Assembly: GCA_963969365.1 (NCBI GenBank)
Contig: OZ017756.1
Coordinates: 930,001-994,000 of the forward strand
Direction of reading: 5' to 3'
Origin: Asterochloris sp. CNOR1
Taxonomy: Eukaryota; Chlorophyta; Trebouxiophyceae; Trebouxiales; Trebouxiaceae
DNA length: 64,000 nucleotides
Within the stretch, counting starts at the first letter, position 1. Each line of letters opens with the position of its first letter. This document shows positions 63,283-64,000 of the stretch, in pieces. Made by a program: the position numbers and the translations under genes. The notes beneath the pieces were generated by a model, which made no database searches, was not told the DNA's origin, and saw only the letters and a program-made list of their open reading frames with translations.

Positions 63283-64000
63283 GAGCACCCTGTGGGGCTT
63301 TGGGGTGCAATGTTTGGCTACTTTTGTGAGATGTAGCGCAAGGGGGTTGTTGCAAGTCAGAACCACTCTGCAACTGCTAGTAGCAGTGGCATGCAGCTGA
63401 TCTGGCTGGAGCCGCTGCATCACCTTTTAGTGGACTGGGCTGGCCGCTTATGTTGCCCTGGGCACACACTGGCCGCTCAGCGTGGCCCCTCAGCAGGGGG
63501 GCCGCCTCGCTCTCTCTCAGCAGCATGCCCATCCAGCATGCTCCTGGAGCATGCCAAGGGGCAGCAGAGGCTGCCAGACGTGGGCAGCAAGGCGGGGCAT
63601 CTCACAGAGCAGCAAGGGGCAGGAGGCTGACCTACACTAGATCTGCCAGCTTGGGGCCCCCTGGCATCCTCACCAGATGCAGGCTGGGCCAGCTGGACAG
63701 CCAGGCCAGTGCCGGCACCATGTACAGGCTCTGCTGCTGGCACCCCCAGAAGGTGGCTTCAGCCGGCTTCAGCCAGCAGGCTGGTGCCAGCAGGCCTCAG
63801 GAGGCTGGGTCGGGTCCTGGCAGGCAGGAGAAGCTGCAAGAGGTTTCTCTGTGCAATTGAGTGGAGCCAAGTGCTGGATCTGCACATGGCCCCTGGGGGG
63901 GATGAACGGAATCCTTAGAAGCGGTGATGCTGCTGCCTGGCAGCGCATCAGAGCTGCAGGGCTGCTGCCCTGAGGTCACCAGCAGTTTTCCACAGCACCA
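63283..64000. other. Window end, probable introns/exons of the secreted-protein gene
   Basis: Several acceptor-like CAG sites and open segments exist (for example after 63397), but none can be chosen without the downstream sequence. Confidence 0.3.

Overview
The window looks like nuclear DNA of an intron-rich green alga, most likely a trebouxiophyte. The evidence is plant-type plastid genes (a one-helix LHC-like protein, an FKBP17-type lumenal prolyl isomerase, a fibrillin-like protein), a small heat-shock protein, and genes broken into many short exons with GT-AG and some GC-AG introns. A flagellar gene (DRC8-like) and a giant LEA-like desiccation protein together suggest a zoospore-forming, desiccation-tolerant alga such as a lichen photobiont (Trebouxia/Asterochloris type); that placement is inference. 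No rRNA, tRNA, CRISPR or intact transposon was recognised.

Layout. 256-5725 (-): a 1,527-aa disordered protein of unknown function, divergent from a small one-helix membrane protein (5982-6623, +). 6785-12974 (+): an FHA+RING E3 ligase. 14236-14625 (-): OHP1. 15425-17743 (+): a small membrane protein. 18875-23884 (+): a BAR-like protein. 24270-25825 (+): a DRC8-like EF-hand protein. 26124-28029 (-): an unrecognised gene, 5' end unresolved. 28317-35978 (-): a 1,461-aa LEA-like repeat protein. 36445-41202 (+): an SSS-family transporter. 41817-44394 (+): a fibrillin/PAP protein. 44749-46973 (-): a polytopic membrane protein. 47303-49665 (+): FKBP17. 50217-53890 (+): a GT90 glycosyltransferase. 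56134-59152 (+): an HSP20. 60557-62264 (-): a coiled-coil protein. 63016-end (+): the start of a secreted-protein gene. Gene models were assembled by hand from splice sites, reading phase and protein sense. For most genes the exon phases close exactly, which is the main support.

The most unusual signal is in the introns. Many long introns hold one to five decayed tandem copies of the neighbouring splice junction: copies of the start of the downstream exon with its acceptor, or of the end of the upstream exon with its donor. The used acceptor is the 3'-most copy and the used donor the 5'-most, as expected if introns here grow by tandem duplication across splice junctions. In one case (61367-61535) a 114-bp duplication contains exon end, a 31-nt candidate intron and exon start in both copies, which looks like a recent example.

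Functionally the window mixes housekeeping plastid biogenesis and stress protection (OHP1, FKBP17, fibrillin, HSP20, LEA) with membrane transport and remodelling (SSS, BAR), glycosylation (GT90), ubiquitin signalling (FHA-RING) and a flagellar regulator. I see no operon-like or pathway cluster. Several neighbours are head-to-head with 250-470 bp between start codons, so shared bidirectional promoters are likely.
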